A stretch of DNA of 12,589 nucleotides from Pseudomonadota bacterium (GTDB lineage: Bacteria > Pseudomonadota > Gammaproteobacteria > Burkholderiales > Burkholderiaceae_D). The notes beneath the pieces were generated by a model. It saw only the letters and a list, made by a program, of their open reading frames with translations. It made no database searches and was not told the origin of the DNA. Positions 6,460-12,589 of the stretch are shown piece after piece; the stretch's first letter is position 1, and the number at the start of each line of letters is the position of its first letter. Both the position numbers and the translations under genes were made by a program. The stretch spans positions 1-12,589 of the forward strand of contig JAEZHR010000420.1 in NCBI GenBank assembly GCA_023416415.1, in the 5' to 3' direction.

Positions 6460-6607
6460 GGTTGGACACACTCAGGCACTTCTCGCGCATGGTTTTGTCA
6501 ATCCTTCACGCAGTGCGCCCGGCAATCCGCGATGGATCCGGCTGCGCCCGCGGAGTCCTGGATTTCTTTGATAAAATCAGGCACTTACTCGATTCTCAAG
6601 GTGCGTG

Positions 6608-7465
6608 ATGCTGTACCCCGAACTATTCAAATCGCTGGAACAAGTCCGCTGGGACATGGAAAAGGATATTCCCTGGGACCAGTTCGATGCTTCCAAGTTG
6701 TCCGACGAACAGGCGCAAACGATCCGCATGAATGCGATCACCGAGTGGTCGGCCCTGCCGGCGACCGAAATGTTCCTGCGCGACAATCGTGACGACAGTG
6801 ATTTCTCGGCCTTCATGTCGATCTGGTTCTTCGAAGAGCAGAAGCACTCGCTGGTCTTGATGGAATACCTTCGTCGTTTCCGCCCGGAACTGGTGCCCAC
6901 CGAAGAGGAACTGCACAACGTGCGCTTCGAGTTCGACCCGGCACCGCCGCTGGAAACCCTCATGCTGCATTTCTGCGGCGAAATCAGGTTGAATCATTGG
7001 TATCGCCGTGCCTCGGAATGGCACACCGAGCCTGTGATCAAGCATATCTACAAGACCATCAGCCAGGACGAGGCGCGCCATGGCGGCGCCTATCTGCGCT
7101 ACATGAAGAAAGCGCTCAACGAAGTCGGCGATCAGGCACGTGCGGCCTTTGCCAAGATCGGTGTGCTGATGGCATCGGCGCGACGCACCGACAAGCCGCT
7201 GCATCCGACCAATCTGCACGTCAACGAAAAGCTGTTCCCAAACGACACCGTGCAAAGCCGCCTGCCCGATCCGACCTGGCTGGAACGCTGGCTGGACATG
7301 CAGATCAAGTTTGACAGCGATTGGGAGAAGAAGGTGGTGGACCGGATTCTGCACAACATGTCGCTGCTGTTCGAGCGTACCTTCGATTCGGTACAGGACC
7401 TGAATCGCTATCGGAAGGAAGTCAGCGCGCGTCTGGGGCAGGGCAATCTGCAAACGGCCGGCTGA
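6608..7465 (+). CDS. Ferritin-like di-iron protein, acyl-ACP desaturase type
   Basis: A 285-residue helical protein of the ferritin-like superfamily. The carboxylate-bridged di-iron ligands are in the order expected for acyl-ACP desaturases and related oxygenases: Glu46 (ITEWSAL), Glu77 and His80 (EEQKH), Glu125 (CGEIRLNHWY), and Glu155 with His158 (DEARH). No signal peptide or membrane segment is seen, so it is cytoplasmic. It may desaturate or oxidise an acyl chain, but length and sequence do not prove a substrate, and a non-fatty-acid oxidase role is possible. ATG 6608 has AAGG six bases upstream; a GTG at 6605 is too near the ribosome site. It is a single-gene unit, closed by a strong terminator. 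An AT-rich TTGATAAAAT at 6568-6577 may contribute to its promoter, but no full match is seen. Confidence 0.75.
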   Translation: MLYPELFKSLEQVRWDMEKDIPWDQFDASKLSDEQAQTIRMNAITEWSALPATEMFLRDNRDDSDFSAFMSIWFFEEQKHSLVLMEYLRRFRPELVPTEEELHNVRFEFDPAPPLETLMLHFCGEIRLNHWYRRASEWHTEPVIKHIYKTISQDEARHGGAYLRYMKKALNEVGDQARAAFAKIGVLMASARRTDKPLHPTNLHVNEKLFPNDTVQSRLPDPTWLERWLDMQIKFDSDWEKKVVDRILHNMSLLFERTFDSVQDLNRYRKEVSARLGQGNLQTAG

Positions 7466-7491
7466 TCGCCGCTGCGCTGGCATCCGAACCG

Positions 7492-7524
7492 AAAGCCGCA
7501 GGCCTGACCGCCTGCGGCTTTTTT
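7492..7524 (+). terminator. Intrinsic terminator after the di-iron gene
   Basis: A 12-bp perfect stem (7492-7503 with 7510-7521), six-base loop CTGACC, and a run of six T at 7519-7524, the first three of which are within the stem. This is a textbook rho-independent terminator 26 bp after the stop codon. It ends only ten bases before the rfaE2 ATG. Confidence 0.93.
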
Positions 7525-7534
7525 GTTTGTGCCG

Positions 7535-8017
7535 ATGATCGAATTCGAATCCAAGCTTTGCCAGCGCGCGCAATTATCGGCTCGCGTCGCTTCCCTGCCG
7601 CGTCCGCTGGTACTGACCAATGGCGTCTTCGACATCCTGCATCGTGGTCATGTCAGTTGCCTGGCGCGCGCGAGGGCATTGGGCGCGTCTCTTGTTGTGG
7701 CGGTAAATGCCGATGTTTCCGTGCGTCGCCTTGGCAAGGGCGCAGATCGGCCGGTCAATGGCTGCGAAGACCGCATGGCCGTGCTCGCGGCGCTGGAATC
7801 CGTGAGCCTGGTGATCGCCTTCGAAGAAGACAATGCGCTCGCGGTGATTGAAGAAGTGCGGCCCGATGTCTACGTCAAGGGCGGCGACTACGACATGCGC
7901 GCAATTCCCGAAGGACGCGCAGTTCTCGCCCAGGGTGGCCGGGTGGAGTCCATTCCCTTCGAGCATCTGTGCTCGACGAGTGCCTTGCTGGAAAGGGTCA
8001 GACGATCCTGTGTCTGA
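7535..8017 (+). CDS. rfaE2: D-glycero-beta-D-manno-heptose 1-phosphate adenylyltransferase RfaE2
   Basis: A 160-residue nucleotidyltransferase of the cytidylyltransferase-like fold that joins AMP from ATP to heptose 1-phosphate, giving ADP-heptose for the lipopolysaccharide inner core. Visible motifs: TNGVFDILHRGHV (28-40) with the catalytic HxGH at 36-39, VAVNADVSVRRLGKG (55-69), RPVN, EDR, RPDVYVKGGDY (109-119), and STSALLERVR (147-156), where the family has an S-T-T-x-L/I motif. It is the stand-alone form; the kinase half found in fused HldE is absent, so a separate kinase gene must lie elsewhere. ATG 7535 gives the usual length, but no ribosome site is visible, and an in-frame GTG at 7529 is an alternative. 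The gene starts right behind the preceding terminator. It ends 20 bp from the convergent trmL. Confidence 0.92.
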   Translation: MIEFESKLCQRAQLSARVASLPRPLVLTNGVFDILHRGHVSCLARARALGASLVVAVNADVSVRRLGKGADRPVNGCEDRMAVLAALESVSLVIAFEEDNALAVIEEVRPDVYVKGGDYDMRAIPEGRAVLAQGGRVESIPFEHLCSTSALLERVRRSCV

Positions 8018-8037
8018 GCATCCCGTTTGCAGGACAT

Positions 8038-8508
8038 TCAGGCGGCACCCATGAATCCGTTCTGCCGCCAGGCCTCGTAGACCACGATCGCCACCGCGTT
8101 CGACAGATTGATGCTGCGGTTGCCTGCGCGCATTGGCAGGCGGATGCGCTGCGCGGACGGAAAGCTGTCACGCAAGGCGGGATCCAATCCTCGCGTCTCG
8201 CGCCCGAACACGAAGACATCTCCTGGACGGAAACTGGCCTCTGCGAACGGCGTGGAACCGTGCGTCGTCAGGGCGAACATGCGTTGCGGGGCAGGCTGCT
8301 GCGCGGTGATGAAGGCCTGCCAGTCGCGGTGTACGCGCATGCTTGCATACTCGTGATAATCCAGGCCGGCGCGGCGCAGCCGCGCGTCGTCAAGCGCAAA
8401 GCCGAGCGGCTCGATCAGATGCAACTGAGCGCCGGTATTTGCGCACAGACGAATCACGTTGCCGGTGTTCGGGGGGATTTCTGGTTCGACAAGGACGACG
8501 TGAAACAA
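8038..8508 (-). CDS. trmL: tRNA (cytidine(34)-2'-O)-methyltransferase TrmL
   Basis: A 156-residue SPOUT methyltransferase that 2'-O-methylates the wobble base of tRNA-Leu isoacceptors with S-adenosylmethionine. Motifs: EPEIPPNTGNVIRLCANTG (8-26), LRRAGLDYHEY, FGRETRGL (101-108), and the trefoil-knot binding segment IRLPMRAGNRSINLSNAVA (122-140) followed by VYEAWRQNGF. Length and order match E. coli TrmL (157 aa). The start is TTG at 8508: the family begins at this point (M-x-x-V-L-x-EPEIPPNTGN) and AAGGA lies eight bases upstream, with no ATG nearby. It follows comF by 13 bp on the same strand, so the two are probably co-transcribed. Confidence 0.95.
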   Translation of the reverse strand: MFHVVLVEPEIPPNTGNVIRLCANTGAQLHLIEPLGFALDDARLRRAGLDYHEYASMRVHRDWQAFITAQQPAPQRMFALTTHGSTPFAEASFRPGDVFVFGRETRGLDPALRDSFPSAQRIRLPMRAGNRSINLSNAVAIVVYEAWRQNGFMGAA

Positions 8509-8521
8509 GAGTGCTTTCCTT

Positions 8522-9244
8522 TCAATGGGGCAGAGTACGTGCGAACACGAAGCAGGTTACGCGTGCAGCGCCGTGGCGTTTGAGGGTCGCTGCTGCTGCG
8601 TTGAAGGTTTCGCCGGTAGTCATCACGTCATCGATCAGACCAACGTGCAAGCCGTCCAGATTTTTCCGCACAGCGAATGCGGCGGCAACGTTGGCGCGCC
8701 GCGCATTCAGGGGTAGCAGTGATTGCGGGCCGGTATCGTGCGGGCGCTGCAAAAGGCGTGCGTCGAGCGGAATCGACAAGGCGCGCGCCAAGGAGCGGCC
8801 GATCTCCTGTGCTTGGTTGAATCCGCGCTCGATCAGTCGGCGCGGTCCGAGCGGTACCGGGACCAGCAATGCCGGTCGTTCCTTTGCCGGCAGCGTTTGC
8901 GCCGCTTCGGCCAGCATGCTGCCGAGTAGTGGCGCCAGTTCAAGGCGATGCCCGAACTTCAATGCCAGCACGAGCTGATCCAGCGGCGGCGTGTAATCGC
9001 AGGCGACAATGGTGGTATCGAAGCGGGGTGGGTGGGCAAGGCATGTACCGCACTGCGTACCATTGGCGGTGATCCCGCAATTCTTGCAACGCGTGACCGG
9101 TGCGCTCAGAAACTGGGTCCGACAGTCGCTGCAGATGGCCCGCTGTGCATCGACACCGCAGAGCGCGCAGGACGTCGGCAACAGGGAGGGCAGGCCGGCA
9201 AGCAGTTGCCTGGGCAGGCTCCAGGGGCGCGGATGGGGGAGCAT
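8522..9244 (-). CDS. comF: ComF-family protein (phosphoribosyltransferase-like)
   Basis: A 240-residue ComF/GntX-type protein. The N-terminal part holds four CxxC pairs (26/29, 38/41, 53/56, 65/68), a double zinc ribbon. The C-terminal part is a type I phosphoribosyltransferase fold, with VPVPLGPRRLIERGFNQAQE (128-147), RPHDTGPQSLLPLNARRANV (167-186), and the PRPP loop LIDDVMTTGET (203-213). ComF is needed for DNA uptake in naturally competent bacteria, where it acts in the cytoplasm after import; a substrate is not established for this protein. ATG 9244 is the only reasonable start but shows no ribosome site. It is divergent from bioC with just 27 bp between the start codons and is followed by trmL. 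The nearby type IV pilin operon would also serve DNA uptake, but the two are 7 kb apart. Confidence 0.93.
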   Translation of the reverse strand: MLPHPRPWSLPRQLLAGLPSLLPTSCALCGVDAQRAICSDCRTQFLSAPVTRCKNCGITANGTQCGTCLAHPPRFDTTIVACDYTPPLDQLVLALKFGHRLELAPLLGSMLAEAAQTLPAKERPALLVPVPLGPRRLIERGFNQAQEIGRSLARALSIPLDARLLQRPHDTGPQSLLPLNARRANVAAAFAVRKNLDGLHVGLIDDVMTTGETFNAAAATLKRHGAARVTCFVFARTLPH

Positions 9245-9271
9245 CGGGCGGGTGGACGTTGAGGTGTAGAC

Positions 9272-10255
9272 TTGCGCATTATCTCACCCAGCACCCCCGG
9301 ATTCGCCTTGTCAGTTTCCCAGTCAAACGGCCCGGCCAGCGGCCCCATCGATCTCGCGCGGGTACGCCGCCTATTCGCCCATCCCGCGCGTATTGCCGAA
9401 GCCGATTTCCTGCGCCGCGAAGTCGCTGCACGCATGCACGAGCGCCTGAACCTGATTCGGCTCGACCCCCGCCAAATACTTGATGCCGGCTGCGGCACGG
9501 GTGCCGATCTCGCGTTGCTGCAGGAACGGTATGATCGGGCGCAGGTGATCGGTCTGGACGCGGCGGCACCGATGCTCGCCGATGCCGCGCGGATGCAGCA
9601 AGATGCCAGTTCGGTGCTGCAGCGGGTACTGCGGCGCCTTGTGCCTGCCGGCAGCAAAACCGGGGTACCCGATGCAGCGTTGCTCTGCGCGGATTTTGCA
9701 AACTTGCCGCTGGCCAACGCATCGCTCGATCTGCTGTGGTCTAACCTTGCGCTCCACTGGCATCCACAACCAGATCGCGTATTTGCCGAGTGGCGGCGTG
9801 TGCTGCGGGTTGAAGGCCTGCTCATGTTTTCCTGTTTCGGGCCGGATACCTTCAAGGAACTGCGAGCGGCGTTTGCAGTCCTCGACGGTCATCCTCACGC
9901 ACTTGATTTCGTTGACATGCACGATTTCGGCGACATGCTCGTCGACGTCGGCTTCTCCACGCCCGTCATGGACATGGAGACCATCACGATTACATACGAC
10001 TCCACGGACAAGTTGTTATCCGACGTGCGCGCATGGGGCGGCAATCCGCTTTCCACGCGCCGCCGCGGCCTGATCGGACGCAAGGCCTGGCTGCGCGTGC
10101 TTGAGGCGCTCGAGGCCGGGCGCGGCCCCGATGGACGATTGCAACTAACCTGCGAAGTGGTGTACGGCCATGCCTTCCGACCAGCGCCGCGCACCACTTC
10201 CAGCGGCGAGGCCATCATTCGATTCGATCGGAAGAGCTCCGGCGGTCGCCCGTAG
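9272..10255 (+). CDS. bioC: Malonyl-ACP O-methyltransferase BioC
   Basis: A 327-residue class I SAM-dependent methyltransferase that methylates the free carboxyl of malonyl-ACP, letting fatty acid synthesis build the pimeloyl chain of biotin. Motif I is ILDAGCGTG (69-77), the acidic residue after strand 2 is Asp96 (IGLDAA), and ADFANLPLANASLDLLWSNLALHW (140-163) is typical of BioC. The N-terminal IDLARVRRLFAHPARIAEADFLRREVAARM also matches the family. The start is TTG at 9272, supported by GAGGTG five bases upstream; the only other upstream choice is TTG 9308, without such a site. Compared with E. coli BioC (251 aa) it is longer, partly by a segment at about 107-135 and by a C-terminal extension. 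Other biotin genes are not present in the window. Confidence 0.88.
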   Translation: MRIISPSTPGFALSVSQSNGPASGPIDLARVRRLFAHPARIAEADFLRREVAARMHERLNLIRLDPRQILDAGCGTGADLALLQERYDRAQVIGLDAAAPMLADAARMQQDASSVLQRVLRRLVPAGSKTGVPDAALLCADFANLPLANASLDLLWSNLALHWHPQPDRVFAEWRRVLRVEGLLMFSCFGPDTFKELRAAFAVLDGHPHALDFVDMHDFGDMLVDVGFSTPVMDMETITITYDSTDKLLSDVRAWGGNPLSTRRRGLIGRKAWLRVLEALEAGRGPDGRLQLTCEVVYGHAFRPAPRTTSSGEAIIRFDRKSSGGRP

Positions 10256-10625
10256 GACAAAGGCTTACATTCCTCTGTTGCCGCCACCCTTGATGCCACT
10301 CAAAGAGTTGCGTCGCAGCAAATTCAAAGAGGGTGGCGAGCCAAGAAATTCTGACCTTTTACAGTTTCTTGTAGGACAGACTTTTACTTGCTGCATCGTT
10401 GCCTTCAGTCTTATACTTCGTGACTTTTGCATACGTGCCAAGTTGCGTCTGAAACAAGGCTCGAGCGCTGTGCTGCGCTGCGCCGCAGGCGTGATGATGG
10501 GACGCGGTGCAGGCCGGGCGCATGAGGGCTTTCTGCCGGGCGCGATGCACGCGCGGCTGCCGCCGATGCGGCGCGCCAGTAGTGACAAGATGGACGGAAT
10601 TCCAATTAAAGGTTTTGAGGAAATT
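10256..10625. other. 370-bp non-coding gap upstream of coxB
   Basis: No protein or RNA gene is recognised here. The left half (10260-10450) is distinctly more AT-rich than the surroundings; the right half is very GC-rich. It contains GTAGGACA twice (10253-10260 and near 10371-10378) and GCCGGGCGC twice (10513-10521 and 10535-10543, 22 bp apart). The frame of coxB happens to stay open through the whole gap, but the encoded text has no recognisable domain and the signal peptide of CoxB begins at 10626. It most likely holds the regulatory leader of the cytochrome oxidase operon. Confidence 0.6.
10388..10417 (+). promoter_or_regulatory. Candidate coxB promoter
   Basis: TTGCTG at 10388-10393 and TATACT at 10412-10417 are 18 bp apart, resembling a sigma-70 promoter in the AT-rich part of the gap. 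Transcription would start near 10424 and give a leader of about 200 bases. It is the best candidate by eye, not proven. Confidence 0.4.
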
Positions 10626-11783
10626 ATGAAACTTGCGAAGCGCCTTCAATCCACGATGCTCGGTGTGTCGCTCCTGGCGGCAGGTATGCCGGCATGGGCG
10701 GTCTCCGACAGTCCCGGCGGTCCGGCCGTGCGCCAGTTGAATTTCCAGCCGCCGGTCACCCGGATCGCCGAAGAGATCTACTCCCTGCATAACATGATGC
10801 TGGTGATCTGCCTGGCGATCTTCGTCGGCGTCTTCGGCGTCATGTTCTATTCGATCTGGAAGCACCGCAAGTCGGTCGGTCACAAGCCAGCGACCTTCCA
10901 CGAAAGCACCGCCGTGGAAATCGCATGGACGGTTGTGCCGTTTCTGATCGTCATCGGCATGGCGCTGCCCGCCACCAAGACCGTGGTTGCGATGAAGGAC
11001 ACCTCCAACGCCGACATCACCATCAAGGCCACCGGCATGCAATGGAAGTGGGGCTACGACTACCTCAAGGGCGAGGGCGAAGGCATTTCCTTCCTGCAGG
11101 CGCTGTCCACTCCGCGCGAACAGATCTACAACGCGAACCTCGAGAAAAACACCAACTACCTGATTGAAGTCGACAATCCCGTGGTCGTGCCGGTCAACAA
11201 GAAGATCCGCATCGTCACCACTGCCAATGACGTGATTCATGCCTGGATGATTCCAGCCTTCGGCGTCAAGCAGGATGCCATCCCCGGCTTCGTGCGCGAT
11301 ACCTGGTTCCGCGCGGAGAAGACCGGTGTCTACCGCGGCCAGTGCGCCGAGCTGTGCGGCAAGGAACACGCCTTCATGCCGATCGAAGTGCATGTCGTCA
11401 CCGACGAGGAATACACCCAGTGGGTTGCGGCCAAGCAGAAGGAAATGGCCGCCGCCGCCGACGATCCCAACAAGACATGGACCATCGATGAACTCGCAAA
11501 GCGTGGCGAAAAGGTCTACCAGGCAAATTGCGTCGCCTGCCATCAGGCTAGCGGCAAAGGCGTGCCACCTGCATTCCCCGCGCTGGCCGGCTCGGACGTC
11601 GTGACCGGTCCGCGTGCCGAACAGATCGGAATCCTGCTCAACGGCCGCAAGGGCATGCCCTCGTTCAAACAGCTGAACGACACCGAAATCGCTGCCGTGA
11701 TCACCTACACCCGCAATTCCTTCGGCAACAAGGCTGAGGAAAACATCGTCCAACCGGCTGAAGTGCTGGCGGCGCGCAAGTAA
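10626..11783 (+). CDS. coxB: Cytochrome c oxidase subunit II with fused cytochrome c domain (caa3-type)
   Basis: A 385-residue subunit II. Residues 1-25 are a signal peptide ending in AWA. Two membrane helices follow (about 55-77 and 99-117). The periplasmic cupredoxin domain has the binuclear CuA site: His205, Cys240, Glu242, Cys244, His248 and Met251 in GQCAELCGKEHAFMP, and the aromatic electron-entry patch GMQWKWGYDY (137-146). A C-terminal cytochrome c domain follows, with NCVACH (301-306) and likely distal ligand Met344 in KGMPSF. It accepts electrons from cytochrome c and passes them via CuA to subunit I. ATG 10626 is set by GAGGA four bases upstream and by the signal peptide; the upstream open frame is not coding. 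It is followed after 18 bp by ctaD, an oxidase operon. Confidence 0.96.
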   Translation: MKLAKRLQSTMLGVSLLAAGMPAWAVSDSPGGPAVRQLNFQPPVTRIAEEIYSLHNMMLVICLAIFVGVFGVMFYSIWKHRKSVGHKPATFHESTAVEIAWTVVPFLIVIGMALPATKTVVAMKDTSNADITIKATGMQWKWGYDYLKGEGEGISFLQALSTPREQIYNANLEKNTNYLIEVDNPVVVPVNKKIRIVTTANDVIHAWMIPAFGVKQDAIPGFVRDTWFRAEKTGVYRGQCAELCGKEHAFMPIEVHVVTDEEYTQWVAAKQKEMAAAADDPNKTWTIDELAKRGEKVYQANCVACHQASGKGVPPAFPALAGSDVVTGPRAEQIGILLNGRKGMPSFKQLNDTEIAAVITYTRNSFGNKAEENIVQPAEVLAARK

Positions 11784-11801
11784 TTGAATCTGGAGATTGA
11801 T

Positions 11802-12589
11802 ATGAGCACCACTGTCGTTGATCACGCACACGATCACTCTCACGACCACGCGCACGACCATCCCCATGGCTGGCGGCGCTGGTTGTTTGCCACCAACCAC
11901 AAGGACATTGGCACTCTGTACCTGTGGTTCTCGTTCATCATGCTGATGTCCGGCGGCGTGCTGGCGCTGGGTATTCGTGCCGAGCTGTTCCAGCCCGGCC
12001 TCCAACTGGTCGAGCCGGAGTTCTTCAACCAGTTGACCACCATGCACGGCCTGATCATGGTGTTTGGCGCGATCATGCCGGCCTTTGTCGGTTTCGCGAA
12101 CTGGATGATTCCGTTGCAGATCGGTGCATCCGACATGGCGTTCGCGCGCATGAACAACTTCTCGTTCTGGCTGCTGCCGCCGGCCGCGATCCTGCTGCTC
12201 GGTTCCTTCTTCGTGCCGGGCGGCGCCACTGCCGCAGGCTGGACCCTGTATGCACCGCTGACGGTGCAGATGGGCCCGGGCATGGACATGGCGATCTTCG
12301 CCGTGCACATCATGGGGGCGTCGTCGATCATGGGCGCGATCAACATCATCGTGACCATCCTCAACATGCGTGCACCGGGCATGACGTTGATGAAGATGCC
12401 GATGTTCTGCTGGACCTGGCTGATTACTGCCTACCTTCTGATCGCGGTCATGCCGGTTCTGGCAGGAGCGATCACCATGACGCTGACCGACCGCCACTTC
12501 GGCACCTCGTTCTTCAACGCGGCAGGCGGCGGCGACCCGGTCATGTACCAGCACATCTTCTGGTTCTTCGGCCACCCCGAGGTCTACAT
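11802..12589 (+). CDS. ctaD: Cytochrome c oxidase subunit I (partial, runs off window)
   Basis: The first 262 codons of an aa3-type haem-copper oxidase subunit I, open to the right edge. The N-terminus is followed by WLFATNHKDIGTLYLWFSF, the family signature before helix I. His82 (TMHGLIMVF) is a haem a ligand. D-channel residues are visible in FANWMIPLQIGASDMAFARMNN (98-119), with Asp111. The window ends at FFGHPEVY, containing the CuB ligand His258, the A1-type glutamate Glu260 and Tyr262, which is cross-linked to the histidine in known enzymes. It reduces O2 to water and pumps protons in the inner membrane. ATG 11802 has GGAG six bases upstream. Unusual is the tail at residues 8-22, with eight histidines alternating mostly with aspartate. 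Confidence 0.97.
   Translation, partial: MSTTVVDHAHDHSHDHAHDHPHGWRRWLFATNHKDIGTLYLWFSFIMLMSGGVLALGIRAELFQPGLQLVEPEFFNQLTTMHGLIMVFGAIMPAFVGFANWMIPLQIGASDMAFARMNNFSFWLLPPAAILLLGSFFVPGGATAAGWTLYAPLTVQMGPGMDMAIFAVHIMGASSIMGAINIIVTILNMRAPGMTLMKMPMFCWTWLITAYLLIAVMPVLAGAITMTLTDRHFGTSFFNAAGGGDPVMYQHIFWFFGHPEVY

Noticed and set aside
6568..6596. Promoter TTGATA-17-GATTCT before the di-iron gene
   Set aside because: The start point would fall at or after the ribosome site at 6598-6601, leaving no usable leader.
10265..10588. 107-codon minus-strand frame in the gap before coxB
   Set aside because: Arg/Pro/Ser-rich with no similarity to a known family by eye and no convincing ribosome site; the gap looks regulatory.
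10170..10625. N-terminal extension of CoxB of 152 residues
   Set aside because: The in-frame stretch overlaps the end of bioC, shows no domain, and a signal peptide with a good ribosome site begins at 10626.
10359..12575. 738-codon open frame on the minus strand antisense to coxB and ctaD
   Set aside because: The translation is His/Asp/Gly/Arg-rich with no recognisable domain, and the opposite strand encodes clear oxidase subunits with all metal ligands.

Overview
The window looks like a chromosomal piece of a GC-rich, aerobic, Gram-negative betaproteobacterium, most likely Burkholderiales. This is inferred from gene content and protein style: a caa3-like CoxB/CtaD pair, BioC next to ComF, stand-alone RfaE2, an AraC-type PobR beside PobA, and a type IV minor pilin cluster. 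No rRNA, tRNA, CRISPR array, insertion sequence or phage gene was seen. The genes look like ordinary chromosomal genes, with an accessory sulfide-response module in the middle.

Layout. (1) 1-1568, minus strand: a type IV pilus minor pilin operon read leftwards, pilE - fimT/gspH - pilV - pilW. The genes overlap or sit within 10 bp of each other, and pilW is cut by the window edge. (2) 1808-4187: pobA (minus) and a divergent AraC-family regulator of PobR type (plus). Together they hydroxylate 4-hydroxybenzoate to protocatechuate under aromatic control. (3) 4320-6459: a sulfide/persulfide module. A persulfide-dioxygenase-like metallo-beta-lactamase-fold gene (minus) faces bigR and two overlapping half-size YeeE/YedE transporters (plus). 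The 75-bp gap holds a clear 28-bp palindrome that covers the core promoters of both directions. (4) 6608-8017, plus: a ferritin-like di-iron protein of acyl-ACP desaturase type, a strong intrinsic terminator, then rfaE2 for ADP-heptose synthesis. (5) 8038-9244, minus: comF followed by trmL. (6) 9272-10255, plus: bioC, starting 27 bp from comF with a TTG codon. (7) 10256-10625: a 370-bp non-coding gap that probably carries the cytochrome oxidase promoter. (8) 10626-12589, plus: coxB with a fused cytochrome c domain, then ctaD, which is cut by the right edge just after its CuB/Tyr motif.

How they work together. The pilin genes build the priming complex of the type IV pilus. The pob pair feeds the beta-ketoadipate pathway. 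The bigR module senses and detoxifies reactive sulfur, which otherwise poisons haem-copper oxidases such as the one at the right end; no functional link between these two is shown by the sequence. I did not find a clearly undescribed system. The most interesting items are the symmetric bigR operator/promoter, a thrombospondin-3-like calcium loop in the FimT pilin, the His/Asp-rich tail of CtaD, the terminator that abuts the rfaE2 start, and the number of non-ATG starts.
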